17,494 nucleotides of DNA from CAYYJM01 sp964471755 (GCA_964471755.1 CAYYJM010000125.1:1-17494), one strand, 5' to 3'; counted from the first letter of the stretch, positions 6,237-13,418 are shown. The notes: generated by a model not told the origin, from the sequence alone. Program-made: numbers and translations.

Positions 6237-7243
6237 AGGCAGTCGAACTGCGCGATGGATTCGGTCTGGAAAACCTGCACGTCGTCGATCGGCCCGACCC
6301 GCAACCGGGACCGGGCCAGGTGCTTCTTCGGATGAAGGCGTGGTCGCTGAACTACCGCGATCTGATGGTCGCTCAGGGGCGGTACAATCCGCGTCTGAAG
6401 CTGCCGATGGTGCCGCTGTCCGACGGTGTCGGCGAGGTCGCCGCCGTCGGCGCTGGCGTGACCCGCGTCAAGGTCGGTCAGCGGGTCGCTGGCTGCTTCA
6501 TGCCGGGGTGGCTGGCGGGTCCGCTGACCGATGCCGGGTCGCGCTCCGCGCTCGGGGGTGGCGGTCCCGGCCAGCTCGCCGAGCAGGTGGTTCTGTCCGA
6601 GGAGGGCGTCGTCGTCGTTCCCGACCACCTCAGCGACGAGGAGGCGGCCACGCTTCCCTGTGCCGCCCTGACGGCCTGGAACGCCCTCTTCGCGGCCGGC
6701 AATCTCCAGCCTGGCCAGACCGTCCTGGTTCAGGGCACCGGCGGCGTGTCGCTGTTCGCCTGGCAGTTCGCCTCACTGGCCGGCGCGCGGGTGATCCTCA
6801 CGTCGAGCAGTGACGAGAAGTTGCAGCGCGTCACGAGCCTGGGCGGCGCGGGCGGTCTGATCAACTACAAGACGACGCCGGCCTGGGAGGATCGAGCGAA
6901 GGAACTGACCGGCGGCGTCGGTGTCGATCAGGTCGTCGAGGTCGGCGGAGCCGGCACCCTGGCGAAGTCCTTCAAGGCCGTCCGCATGGGCGGCACGATT
7001 AGTCTGATCGGCGTGCTGACGGGAGCCGGCACGGTCGATCCGATTCCGGTGCTGATGAAGGGCATCCGGGTGCAGGGAATCTACGTCGGTTCACGCGACC
7101 TGTTCGAGGCGATGAATCGGGCGATCACGCTACATCGTCTGAAGCCGATCGTCGATCGCGTCTTCGGCTTCACGGAGATTCGCCAGGCCCTGGCCCACCT
7201 GGAGAGCGGCAGCCATTTCGGCAAGATCTGTCTGCGGGTGTGA
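6233..7243 (+). CDS. Zinc-independent alcohol dehydrogenase / quinone oxidoreductase-like (MDR family)
   Basis: A 336-aa medium-chain dehydrogenase/reductase. The N-terminal GroES-like domain has WSLNYRDLMVAQGRY and VPLSDGVGEVAAVGAGV. The Cys/His zinc ligands of classical alcohol dehydrogenases are absent: NYRD occupies the place of the catalytic Cys. The structural-zinc loop with its four Cys is missing too. The Rossmann domain has VQGTGGVSLFAWQFA (about 166-180), with SSSDEK at the second strand end, which could fit NADP(H). The C-terminus FGKICLRV is typical. The reaction is probably NAD(P)-dependent reduction or oxidation of a carbonyl or quinone; the substrate is unknown. The ATG overlaps the rsmE stop by 4 bp and is preceded by GGAGGA, so the two are co-transcribed, without an obvious functional link. 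Confidence 0.88.
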   Translation: MKAVELRDGFGLENLHVVDRPDPQPGPGQVLLRMKAWSLNYRDLMVAQGRYNPRLKLPMVPLSDGVGEVAAVGAGVTRVKVGQRVAGCFMPGWLAGPLTDAGSRSALGGGGPGQLAEQVVLSEEGVVVVPDHLSDEEAATLPCAALTAWNALFAAGNLQPGQTVLVQGTGGVSLFAWQFASLAGARVILTSSSDEKLQRVTSLGGAGGLINYKTTPAWEDRAKELTGGVGVDQVVEVGGAGTLAKSFKAVRMGGTISLIGVLTGAGTVDPIPVLMKGIRVQGIYVGSRDLFEAMNRAITLHRLKPIVDRVFGFTEIRQALAHLESGSHFGKICLRV

Positions 7244-7244
7244 G

Positions 7245-7376
7245 TCCCGGCGAGCCCCCCACGAAAGTGGGGGGAGTTTACAGGGCGGAAACTCCCCCCA
7301 CTTTCGTGGGGGGCTCGCCATCTCTCCGTCTGCCACGCCGGAAACTCCCCCCACTTTCGTGGGGGGCTCGCCGGGA
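7245..7376. repeat. Three copies of a 34-35 bp hairpin repeat (two direct, one inverted)
   Basis: Copy 1 is at 7245-7279. Copy 2 (7286-7319) is in the opposite orientation. Copy 3 (7339-7372) is identical to copy 2 over 34 nt. Copy 1 is a perfect 35-nt inverted match of 7342-7376. Each copy contains an 8-bp perfect stem, CCCCCCAC / GTGGGGGG, with loop GAAA (copy 1) or TTTC (copies 2 and 3). When transcribed in copy 1's orientation the loop is a GNRA tetraloop. The array fills the 150-nt space between the dehydrogenase stop and the next gene. It may act as a transcription barrier or be a REP-like mobile repeat. Confidence 0.9.
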
Positions 7377-7393
7377 TTCCGAGGGAGGCGATC

Positions 7394-7972
7394 ATGCAAG
7401 AGACGCTTGACGACGAGGACGAGGATTCCCTGCCGTTGCGGGAGCTGGAACGGCTCTGGGGCGGTGCGTGTCAGACGTGCGGCCGACCGTATTGTGGTCA
7501 TGAAGCCGTCTTCAGCGTCGCCCTGGGCTTCAAGGACGCTCCACGCTGCCTGCCCTGCCTGGCTCTCGGTCTGCGCCGCGACCCGGACGATCTACGGCGG
7601 GAGTTGATACACTATGTTCACCGCCGTGAATGCTTCCTCCGGGCCTGGCGTGTTGCCGAGGAACGCGAGGGAACCACCGGCCAGGCCCGGCCGACGTGCC
7701 TGGACCGACCCGCCTTGTCGATGACCACCGATGAGCCGAGCAGCGGAGCTGAAAGTGACGAGGCTCTCTGGGATGCCGGCGAGCTGGCCTGTGGTGAACT
7801 GGTTCTGTTATTGCGATTACGTTTGAACAAAATGGCCCCTCGGGCCGTCTTGGTAGTGATAGCCCACGACCCCGCCGCCCCTGTGGATCTGCCTGCCTGG
7901 TGTCGAATGACCGGACACTCCCTGATCCGCGCGTCGCACCCGGAATACGTCATCCGCCGGAAGGAGACCTGA
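7394..7972 (+). CDS. Cys-rich domain fused to a TusA-like sulfur-carrier domain
   Basis: A 192-aa protein in two parts. Residues 20-90 carry CQTCGRPYCGH (Cys26, Cys29, Cys34, His36), RCLPC (Cys52, Cys55) and Cys80, a probable zinc or metal site. After a polar linker, residues 124-190 match the TusA fold: ALWDAGELACGELVLLLRLR, then LVVIAHDPAAPVDLPAWCRM, GHSLI and YVIRRKE. TusA proteins carry persulfide on the Cys of a CPxP motif. Here that Cys is Cys133 but the motif reads CGEL, so both prolines are lost. It starts after GAGGGAGGCGATC and ends 3 nt before the DsrE-like gene, giving a sulfur-relay pair. The TusA call is good; the role of the Cys-rich part is unknown. Confidence 0.8.
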   Translation: MQETLDDEDEDSLPLRELERLWGGACQTCGRPYCGHEAVFSVALGFKDAPRCLPCLALGLRRDPDDLRRELIHYVHRRECFLRAWRVAEEREGTTGQARPTCLDRPALSMTTDEPSSGAESDEALWDAGELACGELVLLLRLRLNKMAPRAVLVVIAHDPAAPVDLPAWCRMTGHSLIRASHPEYVIRRKET

Positions 7973-7975
7973 GCC

Positions 7976-8353
7976 ATGCCGGGCAAATTCTGCATCTCGC
8001 TGACCTGCGGGAAGGAAAACACCGACCGGGCCACCGTGGCCCTCGTCGTCGCCAACGCTGCCGTCGCCTCGGACAAGGAGACCGTCGTGTTCCTCAGCAC
8101 CGAAGGGGTTCGCTGGGCCCAGCAGGGCTTCGCCGATAACGTCCACGAGGAAGGCTTCGCTCCGCTGAAGGAGCTGCTGACCAACTTCGCCGCCGCCGGT
8201 GGCACCCTCTACGTTTGCTCGCCCTGCTTCAAGAAGCGCAAGCTCGACGANNNNNNNNNNGACGAGAGCAAGCTCGTTCCCGGGGCCGTCATCGTCGGTG
8301 GTGCCAAGCTCGTCGAGTTCCTCGGCGACGGCACGCCGGGTATCTCCTACTGA
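7976..8353 (+). CDS. DsrE-like sulfur-relay family protein (contains scaffold gap)
   Basis: The 125-codon frame begins MPGKFCISLTCGKENTDRAT and continues with alternating strands and helices (KETVVFLSTEGVRW, GGTLYVCSPCFKKR, AVIVGGAKLVEFL). This fits the DsrE/DsrF-like fold. Cys81 and Cys84 in YVCSPCFKKR lie where the family has its sulfur-accepting cysteine. The likely role is to hand persulfide to or from the neighbouring TusA domains. Ten Ns interrupt codons 92-95. Both sides are in the same frame, and GACGA flanks both sides of the Ns. Collapsing that 5-base overlap removes exactly 15 nt and gives KLDESKLVPG, so the real protein is probably 120 aa. AAGGAG sits at the end of the upstream gene, suggesting translational coupling. 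Confidence 0.8.
   Translation: MPGKFCISLTCGKENTDRATVALVVANAAVASDKETVVFLSTEGVRWAQQGFADNVHEEGFAPLKELLTNFAAAGGTLYVCSPCFKKRKLDXXXXDESKLVPGAVIVGGAKLVEFLGDGTPGISY
8251..8260. other. Scaffold gap (10 N) inside the DsrE-like gene
   Basis: Ten undetermined bases. The left flank ends GACGA and the right flank begins GACGA, so the two contigs probably overlap by 5 bases and no sequence is missing. Confidence 0.95.
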
Positions 8354-8375
8354 GCCGCCAGACGCGGGGGATGAA

Positions 8376-8765
8376 ATGATCCAATCGCGCTGGCGGCAGT
8401 TGCCGCTCTTGCTTCTCTTTTGGCTCCTGGCGGGCTGCGGTGGGCTCCCTCACACGCAGAGCGACATGGAGCGTGCGAAAACCGCGCTCGAATCGGCTCT
8501 GCAAAGCTGGAAGAAGGGCGTCTCTGCCGCGAAGATGAAGACGCTCGCCGAGCCGCTCGACTTCTCCGACGACGATCAGCGCAATGGCTTCCGGCTACTC
8601 GACTTCCAGATCGAGGGCACTGGCTTCACGGATCGGGAGGACATCCGCTTCACGACCAAACTGTCGTTGCAGGACCGGCGCGGCAAGAAGGTCGAACGCA
8701 CCGCCACGTACCTGATCGCTCCGAAAAAGACACCGATCGCGATTGCGCGCGATCCCTACTTCTGA
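8376..8765 (+). CDS. Small lipoprotein of unknown function
   Basis: The 129-aa product starts MIQSRWRQLPLLLLFWLLAG and has a lipobox LAGC with Cys21 as the lipidated residue. It should be exported and anchored in a membrane. The mature part has an amphipathic helix (SDMERAKTALESALQSWKKG, 29-48) and then an alternating-strand region (RLLDFQIEGTGFTDREDIRF, TATYLIAPKKTPIAI). This could be a small alpha+beta fold; I do not recognise the family. I chose the ATG at 8376 because it opens the signal peptide and follows a GGGGGA stretch; the frame itself is open further upstream. It lies 22 nt after the DsrE-like gene and 21 nt before the TusA-MetE gene, so it seems to belong to their operon. A link to sulfur chemistry is only by position. 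Confidence 0.8.
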   Translation: MIQSRWRQLPLLLLFWLLAGCGGLPHTQSDMERAKTALESALQSWKKGVSAAKMKTLAEPLDFSDDDQRNGFRLLDFQIEGTGFTDREDIRFTTKLSLQDRRGKKVERTATYLIAPKKTPIAIARDPYF

Positions 8766-8786
8766 GCCGCAGAGGAACGACGCATC

Positions 8787-10310
8787 ATGCAATGGGTCGA
8801 GCGCCACCCGTACGTCCCGGATAGCAGCTTCGATGGCGGTAGCCTCGATTGCGGCAACGGTCTTCTCTTGCTTATCCGCCGACATCTCGACCCACTTCAG
8901 CGTGGTCAAATCCTCGAAATCCGCTCCACCGACGCGACCGTCGAGGTCGATCTTCCCGCCTGGGCCCGGCTCACCGGTAACGAACTGATCTCGGCCACCC
9001 GCAGCGGCGACGTGCGCAGTTTCCTCGTCTGCAAGGGGCCGCTCGCCGGTCGGACGACCCCATCGGCACCGGCTTCGGTGCCAGCCCGGCCGGCGCTGGC
9101 CGCGCCGCCGCTGCCGCCGATCAGCGTGTCGGCGATCGCTCCACTCTCGGTCATGGGCGTCGGCAGCTGGCCGCGACCGGCCTGGCTGCTGCGAGCCCTG
9201 CACGAACGCCTCGAAGGCCGACTGGACGAGACTGCGTTCCAGGCGACCGCTGACGACGCCGTCCGCCTGGCGATCGCCGCCCAGGAACGAGCCGGTGTCG
9301 ATGTCGTCACTGATGGCGAACAGCGCCGCGATAACTACGCCAGCTTCGTCGGAGCCCGGCTCGACAACTGCCAGCTCATTCCGATCACCGATCTGCTTCC
9401 CTATGTCGATGACCCGGAGAAATTCGCCGAGGAACTACGCGGCCTGGACGTGCCGGCCGAGGAAGTTCGCCATCCGGCCGTCTTCGGCCCGCTGCGCCGG
9501 TCCACACCGCTCACCGTCCACGAACTGGACTTCGCACGGCGGATCACGACACGGCCGGTGAAGGTCGCCCTGCCGGGGCCGTACCTGCTGACCCGGACCA
9601 TGTGGCTGGAGTGCGTCACGGATCGGGCCTACGCCAGCCGCGAGGACCTGGCCGAGGATGTGGTTCGCATCCTGCGGGCCGAGGCCCTGGACCTGCTCGC
9701 GGCCGGGGCCGCCCTCGTGCAGTTCGACGAGCCGGTCCTGACCGAGGTCGTCTTCGGCGGCAAACGGCAGGGGCGGAGTTTCATGTGCGGAGCCCTGGGC
9801 GAACGGCGTGAGGCCGAGCCGGAACTGGAGTTTGCCGGCGGTTTGCTCCGCGCCGTGCTGGACGGCCTGCCGCGTGAACGACTCGCGCTGCACGTCTGTC
9901 GGGGCAACTGGTCTCGCGATGAGAGCGTCGCCCTGGCCGGCGATTACCGTCCGCTCCTGCCGCTGTTCCAGACACTGCCGATCGGCACGTTTTTCCTGGA
10001 ACTCTGCACGCCGCGTGCCGGCGAGCTGGCCGTGCTGCGCGATCTGCCGGCGGCGGCCCGGCTCGGTCTGGGCGTCGTCAATCAGAAGCTGGACGGCGTC
10101 GAATCGGTGGCCGACATCGTCCAGCGAGCGGAATCGGCCATCGCTCTGTTTGGGCCCGAGCGGATACTGCTCAACCCGGACTGTGGCTTCGCCACGTTTG
10201 CTGACAATCCGCTGGCATCCGCCGTCGTGGCCGAGGCCAAGCTCGCGGCGATGGTTGCCGCCTCACGCGAGCTGCGCCACAGAATCTTCGGCGAGCCGGG
10301 AGCGTCTTGA
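8787..10310 (+). CDS. TusA-like domain fused to MetE-type zinc methyltransferase core
   Basis: A 507-aa fusion. Residues 10-84 are TusA-like: FDGGSLDCGNGLLLLIRRHL, then GQILEIRSTDATVEVDLPAW, then TGNELIS. The candidate sulfur-carrier residue is Cys22, with CGNG replacing CPxP. A Pro/Ala linker (about 85-120) leads to a cobalamin-independent methionine synthase catalytic barrel (about 121-503). Landmarks are DVVTDGEQRRDNY, ALPGPYLLTRTMW, LVQFDEPVLTE, LALHVCRGN, TFFLELCTPRAGEL and LLNPDCGF. His369, Cys371, Glu405 and Cys466 match the four zinc ligands of MetE (His641, Cys643, Glu665, Cys726 in E. coli). The MetE N-terminal half is absent, as in core-MetE/MetE-II proteins. The core should activate a thiol on zinc for methyl transfer; acceptor and donor are unknown. 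The attached carrier domain suggests a sulfur-bound acceptor. GAGGA precedes the ATG. Confidence 0.88.
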   Translation: MQWVERHPYVPDSSFDGGSLDCGNGLLLLIRRHLDPLQRGQILEIRSTDATVEVDLPAWARLTGNELISATRSGDVRSFLVCKGPLAGRTTPSAPASVPARPALAAPPLPPISVSAIAPLSVMGVGSWPRPAWLLRALHERLEGRLDETAFQATADDAVRLAIAAQERAGVDVVTDGEQRRDNYASFVGARLDNCQLIPITDLLPYVDDPEKFAEELRGLDVPAEEVRHPAVFGPLRRSTPLTVHELDFARRITTRPVKVALPGPYLLTRTMWLECVTDRAYASREDLAEDVVRILRAEALDLLAAGAALVQFDEPVLTEVVFGGKRQGRSFMCGALGERREAEPELEFAGGLLRAVLDGLPRERLALHVCRGNWSRDESVALAGDYRPLLPLFQTLPIGTFFLELCTPRAGELAVLRDLPAAARLGLGVVNQKLDGVESVADIVQRAESAIALFGPERILLNPDCGFATFADNPLASAVVAEAKLAAMVAASRELRHRIFGEPGAS

Positions 10311-10365
10311 TGCTCCCCGTCTCGCCCGTGTTCTTGACCGTTTCGTCACCCAGGGAGGTTCACTC

Positions 10366-11388
10366 GTGTTTCATCCTCGTCATCGCCGTGGTTTCACGCT
10401 GATCGAACTGCTGGTGGTCATCGCCATCATTGCCATCCTCATCGGTCTGCTGCTGCCGGCCGTGCAGAAGGTCCGCGACGCCGCCGCTCGCGCGCAGAGT
10501 CAGAACAACCTCAAGCAACTGGGCATCGCCCTGCATGCGTTCCAGGGCGTCCACCAGAAGACGCCGCCGATGTTCGGCACCGTCCCGGCCGGGTCGAACG
10601 GACCTGCCGGATCGGTCTTCTACCACCTGCTGCCCTTCGTGGAGCAGGAGAATCTGCACAGAATGGGCCCCGACGGCTCGCGTTCGCAGCCGCTGAAGGT
10701 CCTCGAGCATCCCGGCGACCGGACCTATGGCAATGGGACGTACACGCTGAACACCGCCGTCCAGAACTGGGGCGGTGGAGCTTCGCAGTTGAACCCGACG
10801 CCGCCCTGGTCCAACCCGGCCAACCCGATCTGGGGCCTGAGCAGTTACTCGGGCAACTGGCAGGTCTTCGGCGACCAGGGGGCCCGGCTGCCGAAGATCT
10901 CCGATGGCCTATCGAACACGATCATTTTCAACGAGAAGTACGCCGTCGCGTCCCGAGAAGCAACGGGCTCGTGGCCGGGAGCGACGTTGTGGGGTTACGG
11001 CGTTGATCCGCGGACGATTCCGAACGACTTCACGCCGGCGCTGAGTCCCGGTCAGTATCCGGGGAGCGTGCAATGGGCCAACGGTCTGGCCAAGGAAACC
11101 CTGTACGCCAGCGGTTACTGGCCCCGGACCGGCTTCGTCAACCGAGGCGGATCGGTGCCGACGGCCTGGACCCAGGCGCAACCGTGGCTGTGCCGCTGCA
11201 TGCTGGCACCGGAGTGGTCGCCGCCGGTGAACAACGTCCACCCGCAGAAGTCGCAGGGCATCAGCATTTCCGGCATCAACATCTGTCTCGCGGACGGCAG
11301 CGTCCGCCACATCGCCGCCAACACCGACCATCCGATCTGGTCGGCCGCCGAGACGCCCGATGGCGGTGAGACGATCGCGCCGAACTGA
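10366..11388 (+). CDS. DUF1559 pseudopilin-type exported protein (GTG start)
   Basis: A 340-aa protein starting at GTG, with GGGAGG 7 nt upstream; no ATG is in a suitable place. RRGFTLIELLVVIAIIAILI is a type IV pilin/type II secretion prepilin signal. Prepilin peptidase would cut after Gly9. The following helix (PAVQKVRDAAARAQSQNNLK) and LGIALHAFQGVHQKTPPMFG are the start of DUF1559 (SBP_bac_10). This family is greatly expanded in planctomycetes and often ends with a DG motif, here INICLADGSVRHI. The family is thought to act at the cell surface or periplasm, but its function is not established. The 55-nt gap upstream has no visible promoter. It converges with the HNH gene, with only 26 nt between the stops. 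Confidence 0.93.
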   Translation: MFHPRHRRGFTLIELLVVIAIIAILIGLLLPAVQKVRDAAARAQSQNNLKQLGIALHAFQGVHQKTPPMFGTVPAGSNGPAGSVFYHLLPFVEQENLHRMGPDGSRSQPLKVLEHPGDRTYGNGTYTLNTAVQNWGGGASQLNPTPPWSNPANPIWGLSSYSGNWQVFGDQGARLPKISDGLSNTIIFNEKYAVASREATGSWPGATLWGYGVDPRTIPNDFTPALSPGQYPGSVQWANGLAKETLYASGYWPRTGFVNRGGSVPTAWTQAQPWLCRCMLAPEWSPPVNNVHPQKSQGISISGINICLADGSVRHIAANTDHPIWSAAETPDGGETIAPN

Positions 11389-11414
11389 GCGACCTCCCGG
11401 CGAGCGGCGCGGCA

Positions 11415-11747
11415 TTAGCCCGCCGGTTCCAGCCGCGCGGACGCCTCGATCGCCTGGTCGAGGCTGCTGCCGATGCGGTCGAACAGACTCTGCGGATCGA
11501 AGCCGGGGTAGGCGGTGCCGGTCGCGTGCCAGCGTTCGGCCTTCCAGTGGCAGTTGCCCTCGTCGTCGCCGGAACAGAGGGTGATGCCGTTCTCCGGGAC
11601 GTAGCCGCCATTGGGCAGATCGTGCCGGTCGATGATGTGGTGGGCGTCGAGCTTCCGGGCCGCGCAGCCGCAGATGGCGCAGCGATGGCCGTCTCGCGCG
11701 AACACGGCGGCCCGGAACGCCTCACGGATGGCCTGCTTGCGATTCAT
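11415..11747 (-). CDS. Small HNH-domain protein
   Basis: The 110-aa protein begins MNRKQAIREAFRAAVFARDG. It has CAIC (Cys23, Cys26), LDAHHIIDRH (His36, His37), NGITLC (Asn53, Cys58) and CHW (Cys66, His67). This is the usual order of an HNH nuclease fold with a structural zinc site. HNH domains cleave nucleic acid with a metal ion. The small free-standing form has many possible roles, so no specific function is assigned. The start at 11747 is 2 nt after the stop of the WD40 gene, implying translational coupling. AAAGG lies just upstream, within that gene. The C-terminal 30 residues form a predicted helix with no motif. Confidence 0.85.
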   Translation of the reverse strand: MNRKQAIREAFRAAVFARDGHRCAICGCAARKLDAHHIIDRHDLPNGGYVPENGITLCSGDDEGNCHWKAERWHATGTAYPGFDPQSLFDRIGSSLDQAIEASARLEPAG

Positions 11748-11749
11748 GG

Positions 11750-13408
11750 TCAGGGCCTTTCCAACCGACGGAGCGCCGCCCGAGCCTCGTGCGTCAGACG
11801 CGAGCCGTCGTCGCCCTTGGCGAGATCGGCGAGCAAGCGTCGAGCTTCCGGCGTGCCGACGTGTTCGAGGACGGCACAGAGGCGCGACGCCCTGGGCCAC
11901 GCCCGGGCCTCGACGATCGACAGCAGGGCTTCGAGCCGTTTCTTCGCGTCGAGAGTTGGGCGAGCCTTGAGGGCCGCCCACAGGAACTGCTCGGCTTGCG
12001 GCTCGCTCTTCAGGGATGTCTCGGCCCTGTCGCGGACGTCGAAATCGTCGGCGTCGAGATCGGCGATGAGCGTCTTGACCCGGGCAATCGTTGCTGGCGT
12101 CGGCAGGAGCGGCTCGACGGCCTTCGCATCGATGAGGGCCCAGACAGCAGCGTTGGCCTTGCGGCCGTCGTCAGCGTTGAGGTCGGCGACGAGAGCGGCC
12201 AGAGCGTCGGCCTGCGGAGCGGGCTGGCCGTGCCGACCGGTGACGTCCCAGACGGTGGGCAGCGAGCCACCGACGGCGAGCTTGCGGCTGTCGGGCGAGA
12301 AGACGAGCGGCGGAGCCCAGGTCAGAGCCGGCTTCGGCCAGACGCGAAGCTCGCTGCCGCTGGTGATCTCCCACAGGTGGAGCCGATGGTCCTGACCCAG
12401 GGCGGCCAGCAGCCGACCATCGGGCGAGAACGCCGCTCCACGGAACCAGCTCGTCGGCTCGTTCGGCTGCCGGACCCAGTCGGCCGGGGCGGGAAAGGTC
12501 GCCAGTTCCGCTCCGGTCGCCAGGTCGTGGACGTGCAGGTGTCCCCAGGATTCGTCGTCCACGGCGACGCGCCACGTCGCCAGGTTCAGCGCATGCTCGC
12601 CACACAACATCATCGAGATGGCCCGCAGTTCCTGGCCCGGGTCGCCGACGTGGACCGTCACGCTTCTGCCCGTCCCCACCACCAGGCGCGGGACGGCACC
12701 CGGAACCTCCAGCCAGCCGAGCGGATGCTGACCCTGCCACAGCGGCGGCAGTTCATCACCCGTCTCGACCTCGTAACGCCGGATCGTGGTCCCCGTCGTG
12801 TGACCGAGGACGATCTTGCCGTCGGGCGAGAGGCCGAGGCCCGGCAGCGGCCGCAGCGGCACCGCCAGGGAACGAACCTCACGTCCCGAGGGCATCTCCA
12901 GGAAGCGGAGTCGTCCGCCGCGCAGGCCGGCGATCCGCGTCCCCGAACGGTAGAGGGTGCCGGGACCGTCCAGCGGGATCTTGCCCAGTTCCTTGCCTGT
13001 CCTGCCGTCGAGCCGAGACAGGCCGGCCCGGGTCGGCACCCACAGCTCGGTTCCGTCAGCCGACCAACTCGGGGTGTAAGCCTCGCCGCCTCGATTCCGG
13101 TGGAATAGAGGCGTGCCCGTCGTCGCATCCCAGACGCCGAACGATCCGCCCGCGACCATCATCGCCAGACGGGTTCCATCGGGCGACCAGATCAGTTGTC
13201 CCGGGGCATCGACCATTTCCGCCGGCCGGACCAGCTTCCCGGTTTGGGTATCGATTCGTTCGACCACGCAGCCGCGGATGACTGCCAGGGTTCGCGAATC
13301 GGGCGAGAAGGCCAGTTCGCCTGTCCGGCTTTCGGAGAACAACTGGCGAGAGAGTTCCTTGCCGGTCTGCCAGTCGAGCAAGAGAACCTCGTCATCGCCT
13401 CTCGTGCA
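11750..13408 (-). CDS. WD40 repeat protein B, 5' end lost in scaffold gap
   Basis: About 553 visible residues; the N-terminus is cut by the Ns. Residues 1-390 are WD40 blades, recognised by repeated SPDG/SPDS turns and WD-like ends: FSPDSRTLAV, WSPDGTRLAMMVAGGSFGVW, LSPDGKIVLG, FSPDGRLLAALGQDHRLHLW, FSPDSRKLAVGGSLPTVWDV. The last 165 residues are all-helical (LNADDGRKANAAVWALIDAK, DLDADDFDVRDRAETSL, AVLEHVGTPEARRLLADLAK). This is the C-terminal extension I associate with planctomycete WD40 proteins, including ones fused to ECF sigma factors. The visible part has no signal peptide. WD40 propellers bind other proteins; the partner is unknown. It is coupled to the HNH gene. An apparent ATG at 13423 lies beyond the gap and should not be taken as the start. 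Confidence 0.85.
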   Translation of the reverse strand, partial: CTRGDDEVLLLDWQTGKELSRQLFSESRTGELAFSPDSRTLAVIRGCVVERIDTQTGKLVRPAEMVDAPGQLIWSPDGTRLAMMVAGGSFGVWDATTGTPLFHRNRGGEAYTPSWSADGTELWVPTRAGLSRLDGRTGKELGKIPLDGPGTLYRSGTRIAGLRGGRLRFLEMPSGREVRSLAVPLRPLPGLGLSPDGKIVLGHTTGTTIRRYEVETGDELPPLWQGQHPLGWLEVPGAVPRLVVGTGRSVTVHVGDPGQELRAISMMLCGEHALNLATWRVAVDDESWGHLHVHDLATGAELATFPAPADWVRQPNEPTSWFRGAAFSPDGRLLAALGQDHRLHLWEITSGSELRVWPKPALTWAPPLVFSPDSRKLAVGGSLPTVWDVTGRHGQPAPQADALAALVADLNADDGRKANAAVWALIDAKAVEPLLPTPATIARVKTLIADLDADDFDVRDRAETSLKSEPQAEQFLWAALKARPTLDAKKRLEALLSIVEARAWPRASRLCAVLEHVGTPEARRLLADLAKGDDGSRLTHEARAALRRLERP

Positions 13409-13418
13409 NNNNNNNNNN
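13409..13418. other. Scaffold gap (10 N) between sigma fragment and WD40 protein B
   Basis: Ten undetermined bases. Unlike the first gap, the flanks share only two bases (CA), so there is no strong sign that the contigs abut. The true distance is unknown. Confidence 0.95.

Noticed and set aside
7245..7376. CRISPR array
   Set aside because: There are only three units, one is inverted, spacers are 6 and about 20 nt, and no cas genes are present.
7081..7395. Minus-strand frames through 7081-7501 with repeated PPRKWGEF-like peptides
   Set aside because: The peptide repeats come from the hairpin DNA repeat; the rest is antisense to the dehydrogenase and TusA genes.
8199..8375. Upstream extension of the lipoprotein frame across the first gap
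   Set aside because: It overlaps the DsrE-like gene and includes Ns; the signal peptide begins at 8376.
9808..10365. Long N-terminal extension of the DUF1559 frame
   Set aside because: It overlaps the TusA-MetE gene in another frame. The GTG at 10366 has a ribosome site and directly opens the prepilin signal.
11748..11981. Upstream extension of the HNH frame
   Set aside because: It is antiphase to the WD40 coding sequence and has no domain resemblance; the HNH domain starts well from the ATG at 11747.
11789..13108. Plus-strand frame of 439 codons opposite WD40 protein B
   Set aside because: It is antisense to a clear WD40 protein; the peptide is Arg/Gln-rich with no domain.
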